The notes under the pieces: generated by a model | Databases searched by the model: none | What the model was told of the DNA's origin: nothing | The model's input: the letters and a program-made list of their open reading frames with translations, nothing else | NCBI GenBank assembly: GCA_913063045.1 | Contig: CAJXYM010000002.1 | Coordinates: 47,825 to 111,824, forward strand | Reading direction: 5' to 3' | Source of the DNA: an uncultured Flavobacteriales bacterium | GTDB taxonomy: Bacteria > Bacteroidota > Bacteroidia > Flavobacteriales > BACL11 | Length of the DNA: 64,000 bases | Shown here: piece by piece, positions 28,830 to 37,104 of the stretch | Position numbering within the stretch: position 1 is the first letter of the stretch | Layout: the number at the start of each line of letters is the position of its first letter | Translations under genes and position numbers: made by a program

Positions 28830-29163
28830 ATTCTATTTATCAATTTTTTTAACTCCTGCTGTATTAGTAATGAGTGCTTTATATTCGTTTTTTTTTTCTG
28901 ATTCAATTTCCATAGAATTTATCATTATTCAAAGAGCGTTATTTCTTGTTGTTAGTTGTGTTTTTATGATTAGTTCTTACAAAGTTTCAAAATATTTATA
29001 CTTCGAGCTCTTGCCTACCTTTATTGCAATTACTTTTTTTAGTATGATTATTCAGCCAATGTTTATATTTTTTACTTTAGATTATTATGTACCTAATATA
29101 TTTAATTATTTAATTATTCATACGTTATTAATTTTAGTTTATTTCTATGACAGGAGAAAATAA
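28807..29163 (+). CDS. Small four-helix membrane protein B (tandem paralogue set)
   Basis: A 118-residue protein with four predicted helices and no recognised family. The central segment QRALFLVVSCVF followed by YLYFELL and IIQPMF aligns with ERAVFILSCAF, YFYYQLL and VFDPLY of protein C, direct evidence that the two are paralogues. The C-terminus is YFYDRRK, matching the YLYERK end of A. It overlaps A by 23 bases and C by 17 bases. It is read in the next frame after A, and C is in the next frame again. Expected in the inner membrane; role unknown. Confidence 0.72.
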   Translation: MREKYLNRFYLSIFLTPAVLVMSALYSFFFSDSISIEFIIIQRALFLVVSCVFMISSYKVSKYLYFELLPTFIAITFFSMIIQPMFIFFTLDYYVPNIFNYLIIHTLLILVYFYDRRK

Positions 29164-29518
29164 TTTTTTATCTATCAAAATAATACCAGTTATTTTAACA
29201 TTGATTGGTTTGGTTTTTTTAATTCTTCCTCAATTAATGTTTCTTAGTGTAACACAAAATGACCTATTTATTTTATCAAAAGAGAGGGCTGTTTTTATTC
29301 TTTCTTGTGCATTTGTTTTATGGCAAATTCATAATTTCTCTACCTATTTTTATTATCAGTTATTAGATATTTTTTCTTTGATTTTTTTTCTTTTTCTTGT
29401 TTTTGATCCATTATATGATTTTATGATTTATTCTTGGTGTATCTGGCTTTATAGTATTGTTATCTTTTTGATGATACTTTTATTACAATACGATAAATAT
29501 ACATTTAGAGATGAATAG
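29147..29518 (+). CDS. Small four-helix membrane protein C (tandem paralogue set)
   Basis: A 123-residue protein with four predicted helices, paralogous to B through ERAVFILSCAF, YFYYQLL and FDPLYDF. The C-terminus QYDKYTFRDE keeps the aromatic-acidic-Lys pattern at the same distance after the last helix. No recognised family. Its ATG lies inside the last codons of B, and its own last eight bases overlap the start of the arsenate-reductase-like gene (ATGAATAG junction). Translational coupling through the whole set is therefore likely. Confidence 0.72.
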   Translation: MTGENNFLSIKIIPVILTLIGLVFLILPQLMFLSVTQNDLFILSKERAVFILSCAFVLWQIHNFSTYFYYQLLDIFSLIFFLFLVFDPLYDFMIYSWCIWLYSIVIFLMILLLQYDKYTFRDE

Positions 29519-29927
29519 TTTGTTAATTATATGTACTGGTAATTCCTGCCGTTCTCAAATGGCACATGGTTTTCTAAACTCAATATCCAAAAATTTAGAT
29601 GTTTTTAGTGCAGGAACAAAGCCAGAGCCAGTCAATAAGTATGCGATTAAGGTTATGAGTCAAATAGGAATAGATATTTCTTTATATAATTCAAATAACG
29701 TTAATGAATATTCATCTATGTCATTTGACTATATTATTACTGTTTGTGATAAAGCTAAAGTGTTATGTCCTATTTTTTCTAACTCCCATCAATTTATACA
29801 TAAAAGTTTTCTTGATCCTGCTGATGCAAAAGGAACTGAAGATGAAATTATATTACAATATAGAGAGGTAAGAGACCAGCTCACAAATTTTTTAAAGGAT
29901 TTTTTGCAAGAAAAGTTTAGTAATTAA
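29511..29927 (+). CDS. arsC: Arsenate reductase, thioredoxin-coupled type (LMW-PTP fold)
   Basis: A 138-residue protein with the phosphatase-like CX5R loop CTGNSCR at residues 8-14. The thioredoxin-coupled ArsC redox pair is Cys79 and Cys86 (TVCDKAKVLCP), seven residues apart as in the Staphylococcus enzyme. The DPADAKGTEDE segment near 104-114 supplies the catalytic Asp. By family it reduces arsenate to arsenite using thioredoxin; a low-molecular-weight phosphotyrosine phosphatase is the alternative, but the second cysteine pair favours ArsC. There is no arsB, acr3 or arsR nearby. It is the fourth member of an overlapping run with three small membrane proteins, and its 3' end overlaps the convergent M23 gene by 11 bases. 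Confidence 0.85.
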   Translation: MNSLLIICTGNSCRSQMAHGFLNSISKNLDVFSAGTKPEPVNKYAIKVMSQIGIDISLYNSNNVNEYSSMSFDYIITVCDKAKVLCPIFSNSHQFIHKSFLDPADAKGTEDEIILQYREVRDQLTNFLKDFLQEKFSN

Positions 29928-31617
29928 ATTCAGCATAATATATATTTATATTATTCCTCTGATCTTCAACTTTTATTTCTAAGATGTTTTTACCCTTTTT
30001 AATTTTATCATCAAAATTATATTTGAGTAGTTTGGTTTTATGATCATAACTCATTAATATCCACTCATTATTTAGTGTAGCATTATATTTTTTAATTCCG
30101 CTGTCTTTATCACTAATTATACATTTTAATGTTTTCTGTTTTTTTAAAATTTTACCTGGATAAATATTCACTCCTCTTATCTCAGGTTTTATAGTGTCAA
30201 TAGCAATAGCATAATTTCCAAATTCACTAATTTTAGATGTTAGATAACTATTTTTCCATTTACCTCCGATATAATAAAATTTATTATTTACAATTTTAGC
30301 GATGTAAGCTTTATCCCTGAGCTTATCATTAATCTGTGCTTTAATTGAAATTAGCGCTTTCTTATGCATTGGTATAAAGTCATGGTGACACATGTATATT
30401 TGTGACATTAAACCTTTGATAGAATCTTTTCTTTGAAATTCAAAATTAATTGATTGGTAAAGTGATTTTTGAGGTACTTCAATAGAAAAGTTATTTGTTT
30501 TAAAATAATTTTCTTTTAACCATGAAAAATATTTAGTTTCCATTGTATCAATATCATTTTTAATAATTTCTGACTTAATAGTATCTAATTGAATTTCAAA
30601 TGTTAATCTTGAAATATTTCCATAGGAATCACTTGCTTCTAATAACAGATTATGAATATTAGTGTCTTTCAATTTTATAAAACCATTATTTACAAGTGTT
30701 TTATAGTTATTTAATTTATTATGAGGCAGTTTATAGCATTTATGATATTTAGACTTATTTTCTTTTTTCTCTCTAAAGTCTATATGTGCATTAATATATT
30801 TATTTGTACTAAAGTCTAGCTTGTCCATTACAAGCTCATAAATCAATGTGCTATCTAGAAATAATTTTATTGAATTTACACCATTTTTGTTATAACAGTC
30901 ATTTGATATATCATAGGTGTTAATTGCAACACCAATTTTTTCACTTACTTTAATTGGTCCCTCTAAATGATATTTTTTTTCCTTTTTATTTACCTTAACA
31001 ATATTGCCAATTTCTTTAAGCGGATTTGTTAAATCAAGTATTTTTATTTTTTTAATAACAGGGGCTAAATTATCGAGAACTTTAAAATTAAAGTCTAGTG
31101 GATTTAAAGGCTTTTCACTATAAGTATCTCTTATTTCAAAATGTAAATGAGCGCCAGCACTTGAGCCACTATTTCCTGACAGAGCGATGACTTCTCCTTT
31201 ATTAATAATGATCTCATTTTCTTTTGGGTATATATTAATCTCAAAAGATTCTCTATTGTAGTGTTCTTTTTGAACAAGTGAATCTATTTTCACTGAGAAA
31301 TTTTTTAGATGTGCATAGACGGATGTATTTCCATCTGGATGGCTTATGTATAATGCTTTTCCATAGCCAAAGCTCGATACCTTAATTCTTGAAATATATC
31401 CTTTTTCAATTGCATATATTGGTAAGCCTTCAACACCTTTTGTTTTTAAATCTATGCCTGTATGAAAATGATTTGATCTTAATTCTCCAAAGGTTCCTGA
31501 TAATAGTAGTCTAGAATCTAGCGGAGGGTGATATTCCTGAGCTTGTAAACAGAATATCTGTAAGGCAACAAGTAAAAATAAATATGTTTTTCTGATTAGT
31601 TTTTTATGCTTTGTCAA
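29917..31617 (-). CDS. M23 family metallopeptidase, exported
   Basis: A 566-residue protein with an N-terminal signal peptide (KTYLFLLVALQIFCLQAQ) and a LytM/M23 domain at about 35-180. The zinc motifs are HTGIDL (HxxxD) at about 52, and AHLHFEIRD (HxH) at about 155. The remaining 380 residues are beta-rich, with Ig-like segments and no recognised name. It should cleave or bind peptidoglycan peptide bridges in the periplasm. The only in-frame start that keeps the signal peptide is TTG at 31617; no ATG or GTG lies upstream before an unsuitable context. It is convergent with the arsenate reductase gene and divergent from the zapA pair. Confidence 0.85.
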   Translation of the reverse strand: MTKHKKLIRKTYLFLLVALQIFCLQAQEYHPPLDSRLLLSGTFGELRSNHFHTGIDLKTKGVEGLPIYAIEKGYISRIKVSSFGYGKALYISHPDGNTSVYAHLKNFSVKIDSLVQKEHYNRESFEINIYPKENEIIINKGEVIALSGNSGSSAGAHLHFEIRDTYSEKPLNPLDFNFKVLDNLAPVIKKIKILDLTNPLKEIGNIVKVNKKEKKYHLEGPIKVSEKIGVAINTYDISNDCYNKNGVNSIKLFLDSTLIYELVMDKLDFSTNKYINAHIDFREKKENKSKYHKCYKLPHNKLNNYKTLVNNGFIKLKDTNIHNLLLEASDSYGNISRLTFEIQLDTIKSEIIKNDIDTMETKYFSWLKENYFKTNNFSIEVPQKSLYQSINFEFQRKDSIKGLMSQIYMCHHDFIPMHKKALISIKAQINDKLRDKAYIAKIVNNKFYYIGGKWKNSYLTSKISEFGNYAIAIDTIKPEIRGVNIYPGKILKKQKTLKCIISDKDSGIKKYNATLNNEWILMSYDHKTKLLKYNFDDKIKKGKNILEIKVEDQRNNINIYYAEFNY

Positions 31618-31676
31618 AATATATTTTATGAAAAAAAATGAGAGATAAAATAGTCTAGTTATAATTTCAAAAATAT

Positions 31677-31684
31677 TAAATTTG
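31677..31684 (+). promoter_or_regulatory. -7 promoter element for the zapA operon
   Basis: TAAATTTG matches TAnnTTTG and ends eight bases before the ATG at 31693. Confidence 0.45.
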
Positions 31685-31692
31685 TGGTAATT

Positions 31693-31980
31693 ATGTCTAT
31701 TAATAATACTTTATCTAATATTGAATTAAAGGTCAATAAATTAATTAACTCTTACAAAGAATTAAGCCTGTTAAATTCAAATATTGATAATGAAAAACAT
31801 AGACTAAAAGTTGAGCTTTCAAAAAAAGAAATAGAAATTAATTCATTAAAAGAAAAAATTAAACTAATGAATATCTCCAAGTCTGTTGATGTTTCTTCAG
31901 AAGATATTAAGAATACTAGAATGAAAATTAATTCTTATGTCAGAGAAATAGATAAGTGTATTGCATTATTAAATAACTAA
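31693..31980 (+). CDS. Coiled-coil protein, probable ZapB-like division factor
   Basis: A 95-residue protein made almost entirely of heptad-like helix (NIELKVNKLINSYKELSLLNSNI, then KHRLKVELSKKEIEINSLKEKI), with a short tail. The ATG at 31693 was chosen over an in-frame GTG at 31684, which lies within the -7 element. It sits three bases upstream of zapA. A short coiled coil next to zapA in Bacteroidota is usually described as ZapB-like, a Z-ring-associated bundling factor, but sequence alone cannot prove it. Confidence 0.7.
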   Translation: MSINNTLSNIELKVNKLINSYKELSLLNSNIDNEKHRLKVELSKKEIEINSLKEKIKLMNISKSVDVSSEDIKNTRMKINSYVREIDKCIALLNN

Positions 31981-31983
31981 ATT

Positions 31984-32265
31984 ATGGATAAACTGTCAAT
32001 AAAAATAAATATAGCAAATAGATTTTATCCCTTAAAAATTGAAAGAAGTTCTGAGGAAAATATTCGAAATGCAGTTAAGAAAATTGAAAGTCGTCTTAAG
32101 TTTTATGAAGATAATTATGCCATAAAAGATAAGCAAGATATTTTAGCAATGTGTTTAATAGAATATGCTTCTAAGGCTGAAAAGTTTAACGATAACAAAA
32201 TGATTAATGATGATGGAATTACTGATAAATTAAATCAAATTGATTCTTTGTTGTCTGATATTTAA
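31984..32265 (+). CDS. zapA: Cell division protein ZapA
   Basis: A 93-residue protein with the ZapA fold: an N-terminal strand pair (LSIKINIANRFYPLKIERSSEENIRNAVKKIESRL) and a C-terminal helix for tetramerisation (DKQDILAMCLIEYASKAEKF). ZapA cross-links FtsZ filaments at the septum. The gene follows a coiled-coil partner by three bases. Its stop lies 18 bases before the 6S-type RNA, and the zapA-6S RNA order is also seen in Proteobacteria. Confidence 0.9.
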   Translation: MDKLSIKINIANRFYPLKIERSSEENIRNAVKKIESRLKFYEDNYAIKDKQDILAMCLIEYASKAEKFNDNKMINDDGITDKLNQIDSLLSDI

Positions 32266-32283
32266 AAAAGTTCTTTATAATTT

Positions 32284-32458
32284 TCCCGCATTAATTGTTA
32301 CAATTAAACTCAACACTAGTAGTAATTGGAGTTTGTCTTAGTGTGTCAAAAACAGGCCTCGAATTTGTTCGCTTAATTTTTTAAGACAGTGGAAGTTTGC
32401 GATATGTTAGCTGCTCTATCCGTTTTTATATGGAGTTTAATATGTACTTGGTGCGGGA
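32284..32458 (+). ncRNA. ssrS: 6S-type regulatory RNA (flavobacterial form)
   Basis: About 175 bases with the long rod-like fold of 6S RNA, which binds the housekeeping RNA polymerase holoenzyme. Three nested pairings can be seen: TCCCGCA (32284-32290) with TGCGGGA (32452-32458); ATTAAACTC (32303-32311) with GAGTTTAAT (32433-32441), a perfect nine; and GTCTTA (32335-32340) with TAAGAC (32382-32387). The unpaired stretches between them would form the promoter-mimicking bubble. It lies directly after zapA, the syntenic position of ssrS in E. coli. I saw no clear promoter, so it may be processed from the zapA transcript. The ends are set by the closing stem only. Confidence 0.75.
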
Positions 32459-32474
32459 TTTTTTTATAAAAAAA

Positions 32475-32509
32475 ATGGGGGAAGCATTTGCTTCCCCCAT
32501 TTTTGTTTT
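32475..32509. terminator. Strong bidirectional terminator
   Basis: An 11-bp perfect stem ATGGGGGAAGC / GCTTCCCCCAT with an ATTT loop, flanked by A residues on one side and T residues on the other. It would end both the zapA-6S transcript and the convergent T9SS gene transcript, whose stop is at 32523. Confidence 0.9.
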
Positions 32510-32522
32510 TAATAAAGACTTA

Positions 32523-34142
32523 TTATTCAATAATAACCTTTCTTTTTACTGTAGTTTCATTTGATCTGATATTAAAGATATAAACTCCTGTAGCTAAAGA
32601 ATTAGTGTTTAATTTAATTGTATTAGCATTAAATGATTTGCTCATTATCTTTTGTCCTGAAATACTATAAACTTCAACATCTTTAATTACTTGTGTGTAA
32701 CTTACAATATTAATATTATCATTTGCAGGGTTAGGGTATAGCTCTGTAGTCTTATCAGCTAATTCTGCTACTCCAGTAGTTGAACCTCCTAGTCCTAATG
32801 TTAAGTACATTCTAGGATTTAAGTATCCATGAATAGTATCTAAGTAAAGATTAGCATTTGCTTCTGACATATTAGGTGAACCTAACAATGAATTTGCAGC
32901 ACCATATCCAGCTGGAGCTCCATTTAAAACTTGGAACATCATATCATATGTTGCATTATCCCACCAATCCCATGGAGATGATTCTTCATAAGGCATTTCT
33001 CCAAATGCATTTGGTGTAGTTGATGGTGTTGGAGTTTCAAAAACATAAAGTCCATCATAAACTAATCCATGAACTGAATCTCTTGCACTGTTGTAACTAT
33101 TTGACATTTGAGTCAAAGTATCAGTTAATCCTCCTTGATTAAATCCAGCATTATTTCCCCATAAAGTATTGTAGTGAGCAGCTGTTCTCGAACCAACTAC
33201 ATCAGTTATAACTATATCTCCTGTTGCAGGAACAATAATAACTCCTGAGTCAATACTTGCAAACGGGTCATTCTCACAATGGAAAGATACTAATGGGATT
33301 CCAGTGTAGTCTAACCAAGATAGATCAGCTAACGTTCCCCCTAAATTAAATGCCATATTTACATCGTTACTATAAGATGGATTATTTGGGATATTTGCTA
33401 ATATTGTTGTCCCTGTTGGTGAAGCAAAATCTGGAAGATAAGTAGAGTCTGTTCCATCAATGTTTCCCATAAATGGAGGATAAACAAATGGAGTAGGAGG
33501 AGTCGTAGTTAGATCCATGAATTTTGGTAAGTATAATTCAGCAGTAGTATCTAGAGTAATGTATCCCATTGAAAGATATCCACCAGTTCCTTGACCACCT
33601 AAAACAATTTTTGAATCATCAATTCTATAGTTGTTACCATCTTCAGCAACAGTTTTTCTGATGTATCTAACCATTGCTTTAGCATCTTGTATTCCTCTAT
33701 AAGCTGCTTGAATAATAGTTGATGTTCTTACTTGCTGACTTGTTGAAGTTGGATTCCATCCTTGTCTGTAGTCCATAGCAACTGCTACATAACCTTTTTT
33801 AGCCCATCTTGTGCAATTTTCAACTACAGATAAGTCTGATTTTGAGCCTGTCGCTTGTCCATTTAAAACAGCAGGTAGAAAACTTCCTGTACCCATAACA
33901 ATAATTACAGGCCTGTCAGTCATACTATCATTTGCTGGCTCATAGATATCACATAATAAAGCTGCAGCAGCTGGAGGTAATCCTTGCAGTAATGGAAGTA
34001 TAGTTATGTTTGTTCCATATTGAATGTCAGAATTGACAACAACACTATCAAACATATCATCAAGATATCTTGTTTGAGCATTTGTATTCATTCCAATAAA
34101 TATTAGAATAATCACTAAAATATTTTGTATATTTTTTTTCAT
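32523..34142 (-). CDS. T9SS-exported alpha/beta-hydrolase-like protein without nucleophile
   Basis: A 539-residue protein. Residues 1-22 are a signal peptide (ending NTNAQ), about 40-440 an alpha/beta-hydrolase (carboxylesterase/BD-FAE-like) domain, and about 465-539 a type A T9SS sorting domain (ELYPNPANDNINI, GVYIFNIRS). The nucleophile elbow, normally GxSxGG, reads GGQGTGGYLS at about residue 185: Gly replaces Ser. The DNA (rc of about 33580-33605) was checked and reads without ambiguity. The likely Asp (CENDPFAS) and a late His remain. The protein should be secreted or surface-attached by T9SS, as a binding protein or an enzyme with altered chemistry. It follows the TonB receptor gene by 89 bases in the same direction. 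Confidence 0.82.
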   Translation of the reverse strand: MKKNIQNILVIILIFIGMNTNAQTRYLDDMFDSVVVNSDIQYGTNITILPLLQGLPPAAAALLCDIYEPANDSMTDRPVIIVMGTGSFLPAVLNGQATGSKSDLSVVENCTRWAKKGYVAVAMDYRQGWNPTSTSQQVRTSTIIQAAYRGIQDAKAMVRYIRKTVAEDGNNYRIDDSKIVLGGQGTGGYLSMGYITLDTTAELYLPKFMDLTTTPPTPFVYPPFMGNIDGTDSTYLPDFASPTGTTILANIPNNPSYSNDVNMAFNLGGTLADLSWLDYTGIPLVSFHCENDPFASIDSGVIIVPATGDIVITDVVGSRTAAHYNTLWGNNAGFNQGGLTDTLTQMSNSYNSARDSVHGLVYDGLYVFETPTPSTTPNAFGEMPYEESSPWDWWDNATYDMMFQVLNGAPAGYGAANSLLGSPNMSEANANLYLDTIHGYLNPRMYLTLGLGGSTTGVAELADKTTELYPNPANDNINIVSYTQVIKDVEVYSISGQKIMSKSFNANTIKLNTNSLATGVYIFNIRSNETTVKRKVIIE

Positions 34143-34184
34143 AATTTTTTAATTAGTTAGGTTGTTAAAAGTAGTATTTATTAT

Positions 34185-34202
34185 TACTATGCAGGCATAG
34201 TA
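34185..34202 (-). repeat. Small inverted repeat between receptor and esterase-like gene
   Basis: TACTATG / CATAGTA with a four-base loop forms a perfect 7-bp hairpin in the 89-base gap. No T-run follows on the minus strand, so it is not a typical terminator; it could mark an mRNA processing site. Confidence 0.5.
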
Positions 34203-34231
34203 TTTATGGAATTAATAATAGAAGGGTAAGG

Positions 34232-37054
34232 TCAGTTTATATCAAATAATATGGAGACATATGTCATCCTTCCAATATACGGCCCACCATAAACTTCATA
34301 GTGAAGATTATTTAAAATATTTGTGCATCCAATTTTAACTGTTGCATCAAATTCATTAATTTCTTTACTTATCTGAAAATCTAAAATGTCATATGATGGT
34401 ATTAAGCCAGTAAATTGTGGAGAGCCTTCATAATTATATCCTTCAATCCACTTATAAGTTATACTTGAGCTAAAGTCTCTTAAAAATGATTTTTCATTAC
34501 TAAAATGTATATCTTTCATTAGGATTCCAAGATTGAATTTATGCTCTGGGGTATTATATGCAGGTATAATAGGGTCATTAGTTCCTTTTTCATTTAATTT
34601 ATTCCATGAATAATTACCGTTAAGACTTAAACTGCTATTTGGATAATAATTTACACCTATAGAAGCTCCTTTTGTTGTGACTGTATTTTCTGCATTTGCT
34701 GCCATTCTATATGCCTGAATAGATTGAGTAGAAATTTCATATGCTTGCGTATTTATATTACCAATGGTATCAAATTTAACGCCAATTTTATACCCAATAA
34801 AATCTGTATATCGTGAATAATAGATATTAGCATCCACATAAATTTTATTTGAAATTGTTGATCGATATCCAAGCTCAATAGATTGTGCTTTTTCAGGCCT
34901 GATAGGATCCACACTAAAAAATTTTAAACTATCCTTAGCATAAGGGAAAGGTTTGTAATACTCTATTAATGATTCCACAGTAACTAAGTTCTCTCCGTAA
35001 TTTGTTCCATGACCTTGCAGGTTACCTATTAAAATTGCTCTACCAACATTATAAAATAGATATTGATCACTTAAAGTTGGATTTCGAAGAGCCGAACCAA
35101 ATGAAAGTCTTAAAACATCTTCTTTAGTTGGCTTGTATACAATTGAGGCAGCAGGGGAGAAGTTAAGATCAAAATTTTGATTTTTATCTGCTCGAACTGT
35201 AGCATTTATTTTTAGATATTCACCAAATAATTTTATCTCAGAGCCAGCATATACTCCAAATTCATTATTAATAATTTTTGAAACTGTATCCATAAATAAA
35301 CTTCCTCTTGAATCTGGAGTATATTGTCTAAAATTAGCACCAATTTTAGTTTTGATTAAATCTTGTTTAAATTGATATTCTGAGTGAATGTGATTTAAGG
35401 ATGATTTGTCATAAAAACCTGTGCCTCCTTGCAAATAAGATATTTTTGATGTTATATCGTTAAATGCTTCATCAAATTCTTCCGTTCCAGGTTCAAGTCT
35501 ATTTTGAAGAAAATCTGTTTCTTCTCTAGCATTATTATGTGTAGCTATTATAATATCCGTATTTTGATTTATTACCGAGTCACTTAAACTCATCCAATCC
35601 TCTAATGAAATTTGATTTCCTTGAAATATCCATTGTTGATTTACAAAATCATAATCTGGTATTTCCCAGCCAATAGTTTGCCAATTAAAATTCTCTTGAA
35701 ACTTATTTTTATACAATGTATACCAGTCTTGATTATTTGTTCCATTATAATTTTGTAGCTTCAATGCAGTAAAAACAGCATCGTAAGAGTCGCCGGCATC
35801 TTCCTGTGATCTATATGCTCTAATAAAAAACTTGTCTTTTTTATTTAGTTCAATCCTATTTTGTAAAAATTCAATTCCTTTTAAACTAAACCTATTATCA
35901 CCTTGATAAACTGTTGTTCCTGTTCCATAATTAATAGCATAAATTAATTCTAAGTCATCCTTTATTTTTAAATGCATCGCAGTTGCAAACTTTAGATTTT
36001 TAGTATTGTAGTCAACAATATCTTCTTCTGCATATCCAGTTCTATGAAATTTTCCAACTCCAGGGAAAGTAAAATAATTTAGATTAATATCTTGTGATAC
36101 ATCATTTAGATTTCCATCCGTGTCTTCATCACCATATATATTAACAGCATCATATCCTCCAGGATTAGAGGCTAATGTTCCTGAGCCATCTACAGCAGAA
36201 AGATTATTCGCTTCCCAGTCATATGCTTGCATGTAAGAGAAATTGATTTTATATCCAAATTTATCTTCCCCATTTTTATTTTTAATAACATCAGCAAAAC
36301 GAAAAGAATTTTCAAATAATTGTCTTGAGCCAAATTTATATTGTACAGATAGCCCCGGATTCATAAAAGGGGATCTTGTATTCATGCTGATAACTCCATT
36401 AAATGCACTGGGACCATAATAAGCAGAATTTGCGCCTTGAATTATTTCAACTTTCATGATATCAAGCTCAGAAGCGCCCAGAAAATTACCTAAAGAAAAA
36501 TTTAGACCAGGAGCCTGATTATCCACACCATCTATTATTTGTAGGGATCTAACTGGAGATGTGCTATTAAATCCTCTAGTATTAATGACTTTAAAACCTA
36601 AACTTGCCGATGAAATATCCACACCTTTCAGAGAGCCTAAAGCATCATAGAAGTTAGATGAAGGAGAAGATTTAATAGCGATAATATCAAGTGCTTCAAC
36701 AGTAAGAGCGGATTCCTTTTGTTTTTGAGTAATTCTAGTATCAGTAATCTTGACCTCACCAAGACGTTCATTATTAGTAAATAATTTAATTTTTAATTTT
36801 TTATTTTCTTTAACCAAGACTTCTTTATCTTTATAACCTAGATATGATACTTCTAAAGTTATAGGTAGTTGTTGATTGGTTTGTAAAGTAAATTTGCCAT
36901 TAAAATCTGTTGCTGTTCCATTTTTCGCACCTTTAATAAGAATATTTGCACCTATTAATGTTTCATTAGTTTGTCCATCAACAATTTCTCCTTGAATATT
37001 TACCTGAGCAAAGCCAATCTTAGTAATAAAAAGTAGTAATAAAAGCCTATACAT
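34232..37054 (-). CDS. TonB-dependent receptor
   Basis: A 940-residue outer-membrane receptor. It has a signal peptide (residues 1-16, ending GFAQ), a CarboxypepD_reg-like domain (VNIQGEIVDGQTNETLIGANILIKG), a plug with GVDISSASLGFKVINTRGFNS and IIQGANSAYYGPSAFNGVISM, and a long barrel with YFSRYTDFIGYKIG-like strands. It lacks the SusD neighbour expected for glycan uptake. The downstream gene encodes a T9SS-exported esterase-like protein, so the pair may act on one ligand. The start is 51 bases from the divergent aminotransferase gene. Confidence 0.9.
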   Translation of the reverse strand: MYRLLLLLFITKIGFAQVNIQGEIVDGQTNETLIGANILIKGAKNGTATDFNGKFTLQTNQQLPITLEVSYLGYKDKEVLVKENKKLKIKLFTNNERLGEVKITDTRITQKQKESALTVEALDIIAIKSSPSSNFYDALGSLKGVDISSASLGFKVINTRGFNSTSPVRSLQIIDGVDNQAPGLNFSLGNFLGASELDIMKVEIIQGANSAYYGPSAFNGVISMNTRSPFMNPGLSVQYKFGSRQLFENSFRFADVIKNKNGEDKFGYKINFSYMQAYDWEANNLSAVDGSGTLASNPGGYDAVNIYGDEDTDGNLNDVSQDINLNYFTFPGVGKFHRTGYAEEDIVDYNTKNLKFATAMHLKIKDDLELIYAINYGTGTTVYQGDNRFSLKGIEFLQNRIELNKKDKFFIRAYRSQEDAGDSYDAVFTALKLQNYNGTNNQDWYTLYKNKFQENFNWQTIGWEIPDYDFVNQQWIFQGNQISLEDWMSLSDSVINQNTDIIIATHNNAREETDFLQNRLEPGTEEFDEAFNDITSKISYLQGGTGFYDKSSLNHIHSEYQFKQDLIKTKIGANFRQYTPDSRGSLFMDTVSKIINNEFGVYAGSEIKLFGEYLKINATVRADKNQNFDLNFSPAASIVYKPTKEDVLRLSFGSALRNPTLSDQYLFYNVGRAILIGNLQGHGTNYGENLVTVESLIEYYKPFPYAKDSLKFFSVDPIRPEKAQSIELGYRSTISNKIYVDANIYYSRYTDFIGYKIGVKFDTIGNINTQAYEISTQSIQAYRMAANAENTVTTKGASIGVNYYPNSSLSLNGNYSWNKLNEKGTNDPIIPAYNTPEHKFNLGILMKDIHFSNEKSFLRDFSSSITYKWIEGYNYEGSPQFTGLIPSYDILDFQISKEINEFDATVKIGCTNILNNLHYEVYGGPYIGRMTYVSILFDIN

Positions 37055-37104
37055 TAACTTTATTTAAATAAGTTCGCAATTTACAATATTTGACGATTTA
37101 ACAT

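Noticed and set aside
34185..34202. Hairpin considered as an intrinsic terminator between receptor and esterase-like gene
   Set aside because: No T-run follows on the coding strand, so termination is unlikely; it is listed only as an inverted repeat.
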